From the NCBI GenBank assembly GCA_002917075.1, contig NTMA01000095.1, forward strand, positions 62,001 to 126,000: a stretch of 64,000 bases of DNA, written 5' to 3'. Positions 43,061 to 53,007 of this stretch are shown in pieces (within the stretch, counting starts at the first letter, position 1; every line of letters begins with the position of its first letter). The translations under genes and the position numbers were made by a program. The notes under the pieces were generated by a model. The model did not search any database and had not been told where the DNA came from. It was given only the letters and a program-made list of their open reading frames with translations. Origin of the DNA: Hawksworthiomyces lignivorus. Its lineage: Eukaryota > Ascomycota > Sordariomycetes > Ophiostomatales > Ophiostomataceae.

Positions 43061-43936
43061 ATGTCTCCTAGTCTTCCCGTCATTGTCTTAATCCCAGGCG
43101 CTTTTCATCGACCATCTGCCTGGAACTCCGTCGCTGAGCCATTGCGTCGTCTTGGATATGTGGTCCTCACACCTCCGCTGGCCGTAACGGGAGACCTCAC
43201 AGGAAAACTGCCCGAATCGCAGGAGTGGAAGGATATGGCGAACGCAGATCCGGTAGATGACGCGAAGATTGTGTTGGCCACGCTGGAGCCTTTCTTTACC
43301 GAGGGCCACGAAGCAGTCATAGTCTCTCACAGCTACGGCAGTCTTCCAGCGACCGCTTCTATAGAGGGAAATACCGTGGCAGACCGTGCCGCTAAGAATC
43401 TCAAAGGCGGCATTAAGGCAGTTATCAACATAGCAGGATTTGCTTACCCAGTGCGGGGGAAAGGCATCATGGGCGACACAAGCGAAGCACCGCTGATGCC
43501 CTATCATGTACTTCAGGTGCGTATCCCCAACGCCTTATTTTTCGTTCTCTTAAATTGTAGCGGAGTGCATCATGCATCTAATACAATTTCCTGCTTGACT
43601 TACTAGGACGGCATAATTCATCTGAAAGACGAGGCAAAGGACATCTGGTTTAGCGATCTCTCCCCCGACGCACGCGAAGAAGCATGGGAGCACGTCTTCA
43701 AAGCACAAAGCCGCAAGAGCTTCACCTACTTTCCCAAATTCATCGAGTCAGATATCGCTGTTCCCAAGACGTATGTGCTTTGTGAAAATGACCAAGCCGT
43801 GCCACCTTCGTTTCAGGAGGCATTAACAAAGGTCGGGGGGTATGACCACGTTGTCAGGCTGCCATCCGGTCATGAAGCACACTTAGCTGTGCCAGAGAAG
43901 GTCGTTGACGTTATCACAAACGTTGCTAGCAGCTGA
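43061..43936 (+). CDS. Alpha/beta-hydrolase fold esterase (two exons)
   Basis: Exons 43061–43516 and 43607–43936 encode 261 residues. VIVLIPGAFHRPSAWNSV contains the oxyanion-hole strand. The nucleophile elbow reads VSHSYGS (Ser in SHSYG, about residue 93). The acid is likely the Asp in CENDQAVPPSFQ and the catalytic His lies in PSGHEAHLAVPEKV. The full triad and usual length of a small esterase/lyase-type hydrolase are present, resembling the plant MES/HNL-like and bacterial EstC-like group common in fungi. It lacks a signal peptide and so is probably cytosolic. It could hydrolyse an ester or lactone produced by the neighbouring oxygenases, for example after a Baeyer–Villiger step, but this is inference. 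Confidence 0.87.
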
Positions 43937-44487
43937 TGAGATATGATGACATCGAAAGTTTGTCATATTTGTTGGACGTTGGTAGACTGTTTGCGCAGTC
44001 GCCGTTGGAAATGTAAAGCTGTGAATTGGTAAAGTAGTGCTGAAAAAAAAACTCCATGCGAGGGGCGTACATCTTGGGGACTAAGCAGCTTCAGGAAAAT
44101 AAAAAGCATGTTCATCGATCGCCATAATATGCATGTATTTGAAGCCAATGAAATATTTCAAAAACATAATAAAAATTTTCTTGCTCAAGTATCTTCAGCA
44201 CGACTATGATAGTTTTGTCCCCTGAGCATACTATAAGTTAGACAGCCCCAGCTGAAACTTAACGTCATGCACAGGGCTCCCTTTGGCAGATACAAGGGAT
44301 TTACGGAGTAGGTAATAAAACCTGTGCCAAAAGCAGGGGGCGAGGGGACTAAGTAATTACAGCCAACCCGAATGTTAAATATTAGCAGCCAGAAAAAAAA
44401 AACCCATCCGATAAAGACAACAAAAAAACCCCCGAGATGAGAGTGAACGAAGAAAAGAGAGAAAAAAAAAAAAAAAAAAAAAAAAAA
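43937..44487. other. Intergenic spacer ending in the terminator of a 5S rRNA copy
   Basis: 550 bp. It holds a TACGGAGTA motif at 44302–44310 and ends in an A26 run (44462–44487), which is the T-run terminator of the minus-strand 5S rRNA copy. No coding gene is recognised. Confidence 0.4.
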
Positions 44488-44605
44488 CGTACAGCAGCGG
44501 GTATTCGCTGGTCGTCACCGACCCAACTACTAATCCGCCGATTACTGGTTTAACTAGGGGAGAGCGGACGGGATCCCGTGCTTTCCAGTATCTATGGCCG
44601 TACGT
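44488..44605 (-). rRNA. 5S ribosomal RNA gene (dispersed copy)
   Basis: Exactly 118 nt on the minus strand, the usual length of ascomycete 5S rRNA. Reading 5' to 3' it starts ACGTACGGCCATAGATACTG and contains GGGATCCCGTCCGCTCTCCC (internal promoter region), GATTAGTAGTTGGGTCGGTG and ACGACCAGCGAATACCCGCT, ending in GCTGTACG. A run of 26 T follows at once, a strong RNA polymerase III terminator. Compared with the fungal consensus as I recall it (ACATACGACCATAG…), the third and eighth bases and a few internal ones differ by transitions. The copy may therefore be ageing or a pseudogene. Dispersed single 5S genes are normal in filamentous ascomycetes. Confidence 0.88.
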
Positions 44606-45153
44606 GAAAGGTAAACTATCTAACTTTCCTTATAAAGGCAGGTCGAAATGCGTGCAGCAGTACAGGTATTAGAGAGGCGCTTCTTATGAACAAACAGGAA
44701 CGCGGAAAATCACTTTAGGGCGTAAGTACCTAAGCTTGGTCTGTACCGACGTAGCATTAAAAATGTGGGGAGGTCTGTGCTGCAAATAAGGCGTGCCAAT
44801 TAATTTTCCACAGCGAGGCTGTGCATGTTGCAGACACACGAGCTCGGACAAGGTTCTGGAGCGGCCTATCCAACGACCAGATGCTGCCAGCTCTTCAGAC
44901 TAACTCTTTCCGTTGGGCCTCAGGGTCCCCACGCGATTTAAAGGGGACTAGGCAAAGTGCTAGGCTTTTGTCGAGGCAAACAAGCTGGGCACCTGGTAGA
45001 TAGATAGATAACGCGTTCTAAAGTGCGTATTTAGAGCAACAAGGACCTACGACGGGATTTACGTATTGTCCTCTTCGAATAAATTATGCGCGCTGCACTA
45101 TGCATCACATGTCAAAATTATAGCAGCAAGGAACTCGTTGCTAACTCAATAAG
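44606..45153. other. Promoter side of the amine oxidase gene
   Basis: About 550 bp with no supported gene. A short TAGA tetranucleotide run (TAGATAGATAGATAA) lies at about 44997–45011. Confidence 0.35.
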
Positions 45154-46890
45154 ATGACGATATTCCACCACCTCCAGCAAAACGCAATCCTGACTCCTGC
45201 ACACATTTGTGTCGTTGGGGCAGGAATTTCAGGCCTTCGCGCTGCGCGTCTCTTAATTGACGCTGGTTTTAAAGTCACCATTCTTGAGGCACGAGACCGA
45301 ATCGGCGGCCGAGTACGTTTGTCGCCATTTTGTCTCCGCCACCTTCCTCGGCTCTCAGCCAGAGCTACTGGCACTAGCTGACACCCACCGCTAGGTCTAT
45401 CAGAATGACGCTTTAGGCTTCCCAGTTGACATGTGGGTGTATATTCTCAGCCACAGACGCCTCCTGAGATTGCCCGGTGCCCAGCCTTGCAGCCATCATA
45501 AACTGACTAATTAACAGGGGTGCAAACTGGATTTATACTGCCAGCGGCGAGGACCATCCCATTATGCAATTAGCAAGGCAAACCAAAACAGCCCTTCACT
45601 TGCAGCTGGACAACAGCCGTATGTACGCCAGTGAGGGTTCCCTTATTGAGGACCCCAGAGCCCAAGAGCTACAGGATCTTATCTGGAATATTTTAGAGGC
45701 TGCTGTTGCCTACAGCATTAATCACAGTTTCGAGATATCCGCCGAAGAGTCTCTGTATGACTACGTCAAAAAACGTCTTGCCGAGCTCGATATTTCGGAT
45801 GAAGATAGGAATATACTCGTCCAGCTCAGTCAATTATGGGGAGACTATACCGGTGACCCTATTACCAAGCAGAGCTTAAAGTATATTTGGACGGAAGCTG
45901 TTTGTTTCGGAGGTGAGTATGGATTTCTGACATTCAAACCATCTCTCACCTTCCTTGCTTGTTAATTGTCAATATCGAGTCACTCATTCGGGAAACATTG
46001 TAGGAGATGAATACTATGTGATTGGCAACTTCTCAGCCATAATCACAGAAATTGCCAGGATCCCACTGGAAAAAGCTGAAGTAAGGCTTGGCACCAAAGT
46101 CGTCGACTTTGTAACTAAAGAAGATCCTGCGACGTCTTTGACCACGGTAGAACTTACAACGCAGAGCAAAGAAACGCTGCGGTATGATGCTGTCTTGGTG
46201 ACAACCCCATTGGGCTGGCTGAAGCGCAACAAACAGGCTTTTCAGCCTCCTCTGGACCAGGAGTTAGTTCAAGCCATTGATGGCATATCTGTTGGCCACC
46301 TGGAGAAAGTCTACATTAGCTTTCCCCAGGCCTTCTGGAGACAGGGCCAAGATGCCGACGGTGAACTTGGACACATGGATCAAATCACCTGGCTGGGGCC
46401 AGCCCACACGAAAGAAACTAATACTTCTAAGTGGTACATTGGAGGCTACTGCCTCACAGCCATCGATGCTGGATCTCGCCCCACCATTCTGATATACATG
46501 TCTGGAGACTTATCTGAGCGTATCTGCTCTATCGCACACAACAGTGTGGACAAGAAGGAAGAGTATGAAAAACTCGATGCTTTCTTTAAGCCCTATTACA
46601 GCCTCTTACCCAGCTATGACGCTACTAAGCCAGCCTGTAAACCTGAAGACTACCTCGTGAGCACGTGGCGCTACGACGAGTTTGCCGGGTTTGGAAGCTA
46701 TAGTAACATGCAGGTTGGGGTAGAAGGCGCCGGTCGCCATATCCGCAAATTTCAGGAGGGCATTCCTGAACAAAATATATATTTTGCTGGCGAGCATGCG
46801 GCTCCCGTTGAAGAAAGGGGTACAATGGGTGGAGCGTGGTTATCAGCAGAAATAGCAGCGCGAAAGATCATTGACAAATATGCACCTTAG
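45154..46890 (+). CDS. Flavin-dependent amine oxidase (monoamine/polyamine oxidase family), four exons
   Basis: Exons 45154–45312, 45395–45432, 45518–45912 and 46004–46890 join to 492 residues. The FAD dinucleotide motif is [15 protein letters not shown] (GxGxxG at 22–27), followed by the EARDRIGGR fingerprint. Exon 2 is only 38 nt and gives [12 protein letters not shown], completing the GGR…MGANWI block. The C-terminal [20 protein letters not shown] is the second FAD-binding region, with [14 protein letters not shown]. These enzymes oxidise amines to imines with FAD and O2, releasing H2O2; the imine hydrolyses to an aldehyde. The form is closest to fungal polyamine oxidase-like proteins. There is no signal peptide or clear C-terminal SKL peroxisomal signal (ends KYAP). 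The gene converges with the MFS gene downstream. Confidence 0.92.
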
Positions 46891-47369
46891 GCAGCCCGTG
46901 AAATTACTTTCTTTTTCTCTTTCAGACTATCTCTCCAATTTTCTTATCTCTTCCGTTGTCTTCATTAACCAATTAACCCGGGATCCAGTCCTAGGGTCTA
47001 TTTCTAGTTTAGAAATTTACAAAGCTTCTTTTTCCAAAACGCTAATCCCATTAAGATCCGTATTGATACGAAATAATTTAAGTGAATCTATGTGTCCGGA
47101 AGTGATGAAAGATATGATATGTGCAATACGAGAAATTTGCTAGAAGATTGAGTGTCATGATGTTTTCAGATATTTGTGACTATCGAGAACCCTGGTTGGA
47201 GTAAGAGCACATATCTAGTCTATATGATTTTGCTATGCTTTAATAGGTCCGTGTTATAAGTTTAGAAACAAGATAGACTGTTTATCGGACCGCTGGGGGG
47301 AAACCTGATCTCCTTTTTTGCCATGCGCTGTAGTTTTTCCATATGTGCATGATCACGCCATCTTGGTTT
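46891..47369. other. Convergent 3' intergenic spacer
   Basis: About 480 bp of AT-rich sequence between the stop codons of the amine oxidase and the second MFS transporter. It probably holds two 3' UTRs. No gene is recognised. Confidence 0.35.
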
Positions 47370-49044
47370 CTAGCTTTCGAGGAGCAACACCGCCTTCCTG
47401 TCTCTTCTGTGCACCAAAAACCACGACAACAGCAGAGCAGTAATGTCCACTACAAGGAATATTAAGCAGACACCGTATGACACATGGTATGTCGGGCCAA
47501 AAACTGTGCTATAGATTTGTGGTCCGGCAATGCCACTGAACTGGGCCATGGCATTGGTGAAACCGATTCCAATACCGGAAGACACAGTTCCCTCCAAGGC
47601 TCGCATCCGTTCCGGCCAAATAACAGGATACGCAGAGCCCGCACAAGAGACGGCCACAATGAGGAAAATGTATTTCACGACACTGTTGTGGACAGTGAAA
47701 AGAATTATGTAGCAAACAATGATGGTAGAAGCAACTGATAGGCAACGATGTTAGCACTTTGAGCCTTGTTCAGCTGTAGAGGGCTCTTTTTAGCAAGTAT
47801 ATATACTTACTACAGACAGCAGTTGTCCATGGTCTGATGATCTTTCTGTGCAGGAAGAATCCTAGTGTATTTAAAAACAGGAATGTGGCAACATAAGGTG
47901 GCTGAAGCATTCCGGCGGTAGCAATTAGTAACGCGAGCTTGAATTTATTGACATAAAATGGTACCCATATTGCGAGAACATACTATGTTCATAAGCTGTG
48001 ATTTGGCTGTAGTCGTGAAGCCGAGCTCGTAAATAACAGTGGGAAGAGCATAGCCGATGCCAAATCCTCCTATGCCATGACCAATCCAGTAGAAGCTGAA
48101 GGTGTAAAATGTGGGATCAGACAGGAGCTTCCGTAGAGCCTTCCAATCCCAATTCTTTCCTGAACCTGATGGAGCTCTTTCTCCAAGACGTCCTCGGAGA
48201 AAAGCACGCTCTTCTTCGGTTAGAAAGGTGGATGTCTCCGGGTAGTCTGGCAGCCAAAAAAGAGCGACAAAAGCCAAGACAATTGCAGGTAAGCCCTCGA
48301 TAATGAAGAGCCACCGCCAGCCAGAAATTCCCTGAAGCCCGTCCTGTGGGAGCTGTGGTCAGCGCGCTGCAGCTCTTAATCGGCTTCCAAAGCTCAACTT
48401 ACCATGAAACTGACGGCGTATGCTAGCAACCCGCTAAGTGCACTCGATAGCTGCCCAACGGAATAGAACAATGCAATTCTCTTTGGGAGCTCTTTTGGCT
48501 TATACCAAAATGCCATATGGTAAAGAACGGCTGGATAAAAGCCGGCTTCAGCGGCTCCAATAGCAAAACGAGCACCCATCATACCAGAGAAAGATTGTGC
48601 AGCAGCTGATGAGCAAGCCGATGCGCCCCAAAAGAAAATGAGCAGAAACATCCATCGCGATGGGCGGAAGACTTTGAGAAGCAGTGTGTTGGAAGGCTCA
48701 AAGATGAGATAGCTGTAAGAAAAGATAGATAGGGTCCATGCCCATTGGGAAGGATTGAGATTCAACTGCTTTTTAATGCCTGTGCCTTGCTCCAGATTGA
48801 TAATGGCAGCATTTGAATAGTTGGCCGAATCGATGACGCGGAAAACATACACGAGAGAATAGAAGCCAACAAGCCAGAAATCAATTTTGCGCATCACTCT
48901 GCGCTCCAGCTGTGAATCAAAAGCAGCGGCGGCAGAGACGAGACCCCCCTCTTGATCAGTGGAAGTTGCTGGCTCGTCCTTCAAGGCCGCCACTGAGTCT
49001 GTAACACCACTCTTTGATTTCTCGGAAACATCTTCAGACGCCAT
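47370..49044 (-). CDS. MFS transporter, ACS family (Tna1/vitamin-anion permease-like), four exons
   Basis: Minus-strand exons 49044–48403, 48343–47984, 47901–47811 and 47734–47370 encode 485 residues with consistent phases. The N-terminal cytosolic part is acidic and Ser-rich. It then shows RRVMRKIDFWLVGFYSLVYV, RVIDSANYSNAAIINLEQGT, ARFAIGAAEAGFYPAVLYHM and GWRWLFIIEGLPAIVLAFVA, the hallmarks of the anion:cation symporter branch (nicotinate, allantoate and pantothenate carriers). About 12 TM segments can be counted. It differs clearly from the MFS gene at 30.5 kb, so it is not a recent duplicate. It is divergently transcribed from the 2OG-Fe(II) oxygenase, sharing an 864-bp promoter. Substrate unknown. 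Confidence 0.9.
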
Positions 49045-49908
49045 TGCTGTTGGTCTCGTTTTCTGTATGCAACTGCATCCAACAAATAAGGGAGAACAAT
49101 AGAAACCAGAGTTACTGGAATTATTTTAAGAGCGAAAGATTAACCAAAGGCTGTCTGGCCTCTACGCAGCAAGCCGGGAAATGCGGCGATTACCTGGCTT
49201 TTCATACTCTATTGTGGAAGAATTTACATCAGATGACGTGGAGCAGAAGTCATTAGATTGGGAGTCAGCCATCCGGTATAAGTGACCTAAACAGGCAATA
49301 CCGAATTCTATCTATTTCAAAAACAGAATTTTCAAGAGGAAGCATTCGTCCGCAGACTGGCGTAATCTAGTCCTTCAATGGCAACTATTTCCAATGCCAC
49401 GTTCGTATTACCCAGTGTCGTACTATCATGAAAGAGCGAAACGGAGGAGTTAAGAAAGACCCAATACGGCTGAACTGCTCCCAGTTGTTCACAATGTAAG
49501 TAGATGGAAACTCCCCATCACGCCTTACACAACATTAATGGACACATTGAGCACGTAAACATTGGGATACGCAATTGGCCAATGCAATGCTGATCCCTCG
49601 TCACAGATCGGGGAATATTCCGGATATCATCTTGTCTAGTAAATACGCGTGGGGTTGTTTTCTAGACTCAGGGTCCTTTTTCGGGAGCCCCACCCCGAAT
49701 TAGGAGCCAAGCCTCTGCAATTCTTACTTCCGTCAGGACAGCGAGGCCGACGAAGCTCTTCATGTTAGCATGATATAAGGGAGTTGTCTCCCCCTGTCAT
49801 GATTAATTTCTTGAATGATCGCCAATATATAAGAGTAAAAAGAAACAAGTGTAAGGGCAATATTTTTAATTCCATTTCTATCATACACCTGTATTAGATC
49901 AGTCCAGA
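49045..49908. promoter_or_regulatory. Bidirectional promoter (MFS / 2OG oxygenase) with CGG…CCG palindrome and double CCAAT box
   Basis: 864 bp between divergent starts. ATTGGCCAAT (49574–49583) is a perfect palindrome holding CCAAT on both strands, the target type of the fungal HAP complex. Thirty bases on, CGGGGAATATTCCGG (49609–49623) has CGG and CCG half-sites around a GGAATATTCC palindrome. That arrangement is expected for a Zn2Cys6 dimer site (CGG-N8-CCG). A TATATAAG box lies at about 49826–49833 ahead of the oxygenase start. Function is inferred from motif shape only. Confidence 0.45.
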
Positions 49909-51225
49909 ATGGCTCCAAGTGCGATTGACGAGGTTGCCAACCAGCCCAACACTGCTGCTAAAACTATTCTTGTGAAGCCATGGAGCAGGCCTGAGACCAC
50001 GAAAGAAGATCTTGATTATGCGGATTTGCCAAAGATTGACCTTTCACGTTTTGACGAGCCTGGCGGCAAACAAGAGCTTGCTGCGCAGCTTTATGACGCC
50101 ATCTCCAAAGTTGGTTTCTGGTCTGTGGTGAACACAGGTTTAGATGATGAGCGCGTTTTGCGCCAGTTCAGCTTTGGCAACACTTTTTTCAAGCAGCCGC
50201 TTGAGGAAAAGAGAACTTTCCCCTGCAACTTTGCTGAAGGTGAATACTTCGGCTACCGAGAGAATTCACGCTGGATCGGCGACACTGCTGTGAAGGAGAA
50301 TATTGAAATGGTGAGAGATGTTCTGTTTGGTCTATAAGAAGCCCTTCATATATATTCATACCCCCAGTACAATTTCATTCTCTATACGGTATTCAGATAA
50401 TCTAATTTTTTTTTATTTCCCCACAGCTCAACATTCCCAAGGCTATTCCAGAGTTTGACCATGTTGGTCGTCACAAGATTGTTGAAGAAAACTATGCAGA
50501 AATTGCAGCTTTCCACCGCGACTTATGGGAGAAGGTAGCACGCAAACTCTTTGTGCTCATTTCCATTGTGCTCGAACTACCTGAGAACTATCTCGCCGAC
50601 GCCCATGACTATGACAAGAAGTCAGATGACCACCTGCGCTACATGATCTATAATGTGCGTACGCAGGATGAGTGGGATCGCGCTCAGGCTTACTCCAAGG
50701 GCGGCCACACCGACTTTGGCAGCCTCACTCTGCTGTTTTCACAACACGTCGCTGGCTTGCAAATTCGCACTCCTGAAGGTGAATGGAAGTACGTGCGGCC
50801 GGTGGAAGGCGGTATCACCTGCAACACGGCCGATACACTTACATTTTTGACGAAAGGTAGCGTTACTGTCTTCATTGCTTCTATCTCCATCTATGGTTCT
50901 CGCATTAACTGGATTAGGTTTCATTAAATCGACTGTTCATCGGGTAGTAACCCCACCCAAAGACCAGCTGAACATTCCTCGTCTTGGTTTGCTTTATTTC
51001 AGCCGTCCAGGTGACTCCACGCCGATGCGGCCAGTCCCATCACCACTTCTAGATCGCCTTGGCCTTCTTACGGATGAAGACAAGGATCCAAATGTGCCGG
51101 TGGTTACTGGCACCGATTATGTGCGAGCACGCGTAAAGGATGTGCACCACAAGACAGTCATCGACAAGCGTGCTGGAACGAGTTTTGAATTCAAAGGCCT
51201 GAAAGTCCAGAACCACTACGAGTAA
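49909..51225 (+). CDS. 2-oxoglutarate/Fe(II)-dependent oxygenase (isopenicillin-N-synthase-like), three exons
   Basis: Exons 49909–50310, 50427–50856 and 50918–51225 encode 379 residues. The N-terminal DIOX_N part includes LPKIDLSRFDEPGGKQELAA and VGFWSVVNTG. The catalytic jelly-roll carries the iron triad: GGHTDFGSLTLLF supplies His and Asp, and KSTVHRVVTPP the distal His. The usual 2OG-anchoring RxS after the distal His is not obvious; LLYFSRPGD is the nearest candidate. It is a soluble, probably cytosolic enzyme that couples 2-oxoglutarate decarboxylation to hydroxylation, desaturation or ring chemistry. Related fungal proteins act in alkaloid and amino-acid-derived metabolism. The divergent pairing with an MFS transporter suggests shared regulation. 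Confidence 0.91.
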
Positions 51226-51819
51226 ACGGGTGTAATATGTAGCAGCACTAACTTTCTTTGGGACATATTCTAAATCAAAGTAGTCGCTGACAGCGAAAGT
51301 CAATGTGTACTGCCGAACGTTTTCAATTTGAATCTATGTATTGGCTACGCTTCATGAAATAAAAACTTTCTGTGCATATGTTCAACTACAAAAAAAAAAA
51401 AAAAAAAAAAACTTTACCACCGCTGCATATATACTGAGCAGATTAGCTAATTCGCAATAGTTTTCTTTAAGAAAAGACGAAAGTAACGGTGGTGCTTGTG
51501 CCGTTCTATGTCATCAACCAGAGAGCAACCGATAATGGCACCAATAGCAACATGAAGTTTCAATGTTTCGGAACAACATTAGCCTCTGCTATTCACAGGT
51601 TTAGCGGAAAATATATCGTTACCTTAGTCTTTAGTCTTGAATAACAATAAACTGCTTAAGCTAGGGCGAATAGTGCTTTTACTAACGATTTAATTAAACC
51701 AAAAGCATAAAAGTCTGAACGCACAATTATGACTATATTACTTTGTGCCAGTATGAATATTGAACATCATGAAGTAAGACAAAGAGGGAAGGATCCAGAA
51801 AAGATACAAAAAAATTTGT
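51226..51819. other. Intergenic: 3' flank with A22 run and Pol III terminator
   Basis: About 590 bp. An A22 run lies at 51390–51411, about 165 bp past the oxygenase stop. The T7 run downstream of the tRNA (seen as A7 at about 51808–51814 on the plus strand) is its terminator. No coding gene. Confidence 0.4.
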
Positions 51820-51905
51820 TCCCTCGAGCCGAAATCGAATCGGCGACCTTTCGGTTACAATGAACGATTACAGCCGAACGTGATAACCTACTACACCATC
51901 AAGGG
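51820..51905 (-). tRNA. tRNA-Tyr (GTA) with a 12-nt anticodon-loop intron
   Basis: The minus-strand sequence folds as a full cloverleaf. Acceptor CCCTTGA pairs with TCGAGGG (one G–T pair). The D arm lies within TGGTGTAGTAGGTTATCACG. Anticodon stem TTCGG pairs with CCGAA, variable loop is AGGTC, and T arm GCCGA-TTCGATT-TCGGC has five perfect pairs. The anticodon loop is CTGTAA…A with 12 extra bases (51856–51867) after position 37, the canonical intron position, leaving anticodon GTA. The C1–G72 pair and A73 are identity elements of eukaryotic tRNA-Tyr. Mature length is 74 nt without CCA. A T7 run follows the 3' end. No base breaks the fold. Confidence 0.9.
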
Positions 51906-53007
51906 TTCAATGATTTTTTTTTTGCAAGACGTAGCATATATATACTAATGAGAATGGCTTCGAGAAGTCGGGTGGGGTCATGTAGACATGTAAGTAGAGT
52001 AGCTATACCACTGCGCCCTGTTGTTGTATATATTAAGACTTTGCCACTCTTTGCCTCTCTCTCAACATTTTCTTCTACCTCGGAGATTGTACCTTACGCG
52101 CGTGTTGGGAGTCTTTAGTTTCAGTTATTCCCCTGGAGCCATCACAGTGTGTTACTGTGTCTGGAGTGCAGCGTTTCTGAGATAAAAATTATTCGATACA
52201 GATGGGTAAGCATCGAGGCTTACTGAAAAACTCCTCTGGTGGTGTCTCTGGTCTCTCGTCGTCTTGGCGCCGCTTCGTGGTAGGCGTGAATGTCGGGCGG
52301 GTCGCGTATAAGCCTCGATGATTTAAATCTTGATTAAATCCAGTCCGTCAACAATTTGATAACCGCATATACGCCACAATAGTGTGGTGTGGGAACAAGG
52401 AAGAAGACAGAAATCTGGCGGAGTTTTCAATGTAATTTAAATTGGCTGGCAGAGCACCTTCTATTGGCCAAAGCTTCTGTGCCTTTATGCTGCTTTGTAT
52501 GGTCCTGGGAGTGACAGTGTAGGCCATTGTATAAATTACTAAGATACCAACTACTTCAATACCTGGTAGGTGGATTGCTCTCGTATTGTGTACCAAACCA
52601 CAACAGCCATATTTCATGTGGCTGGGTCAAATTATAGCGATTGGACGAAACACAGTCAAATTTGCAGACGATAAATACTGCGGAAGACGCAGCGTCTTAC
52701 ACTCTCACAACCATCATGAGACGTAGTAGTATTGTGTTACACGAAGACCAATAACGTGTTCATGTGCCATTGGATACATTCCCTTGGCTTGGTAAAGTGC
52801 AAGTTTTTGGCGAAATAAGCTGGTATCTGAACGGGTCTCTGACTATTGACATTTCCATTGTTCTCAATCTCATGTGAAGTATTGATGCTAGCGACAATTT
52901 CTTTAACAACCGCGTGCAAAATTAGAGATCTCACAGACTTCTCATTTATGTATTAACTTCGACCTTAATCAGAAACATTTACCCTTTGATATATCACAGT
53001 TATCGCC
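51906..53007. other. Intergenic region between tRNA-Tyr and the SET gene
   Basis: 1.1 kb without a supported gene. CT-rich sequence at about 52040–52085 and the inverted repeat at 52211–52320 (listed separately) give it a mobile-element-like look. Insertions beside tRNA genes are common, but no LTR pair or element ORF is seen. Confidence 0.35.
52211..52320. repeat. 110-bp unit bounded by a perfect 12-bp inverted repeat
   Basis: CATCGAGGCTTA at 52211–52222 is matched by its exact reverse complement TAAGCCTCGATG at 52309–52320. The enclosed ~86 bp is GC-richer than its surroundings and has no frame. It is similar in size to the inverted-repeat unit at 24.7 kb but with different arms. A small non-autonomous element or a stem-loop are both possible. 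Confidence 0.55.

Noticed and set aside
51390..51411. A22 run as the 3' end of a LINE-type retroelement
   Set aside because: No reverse transcriptase relic or target-site duplication is seen; it lies just past the oxygenase gene and may be simple slippage sequence.
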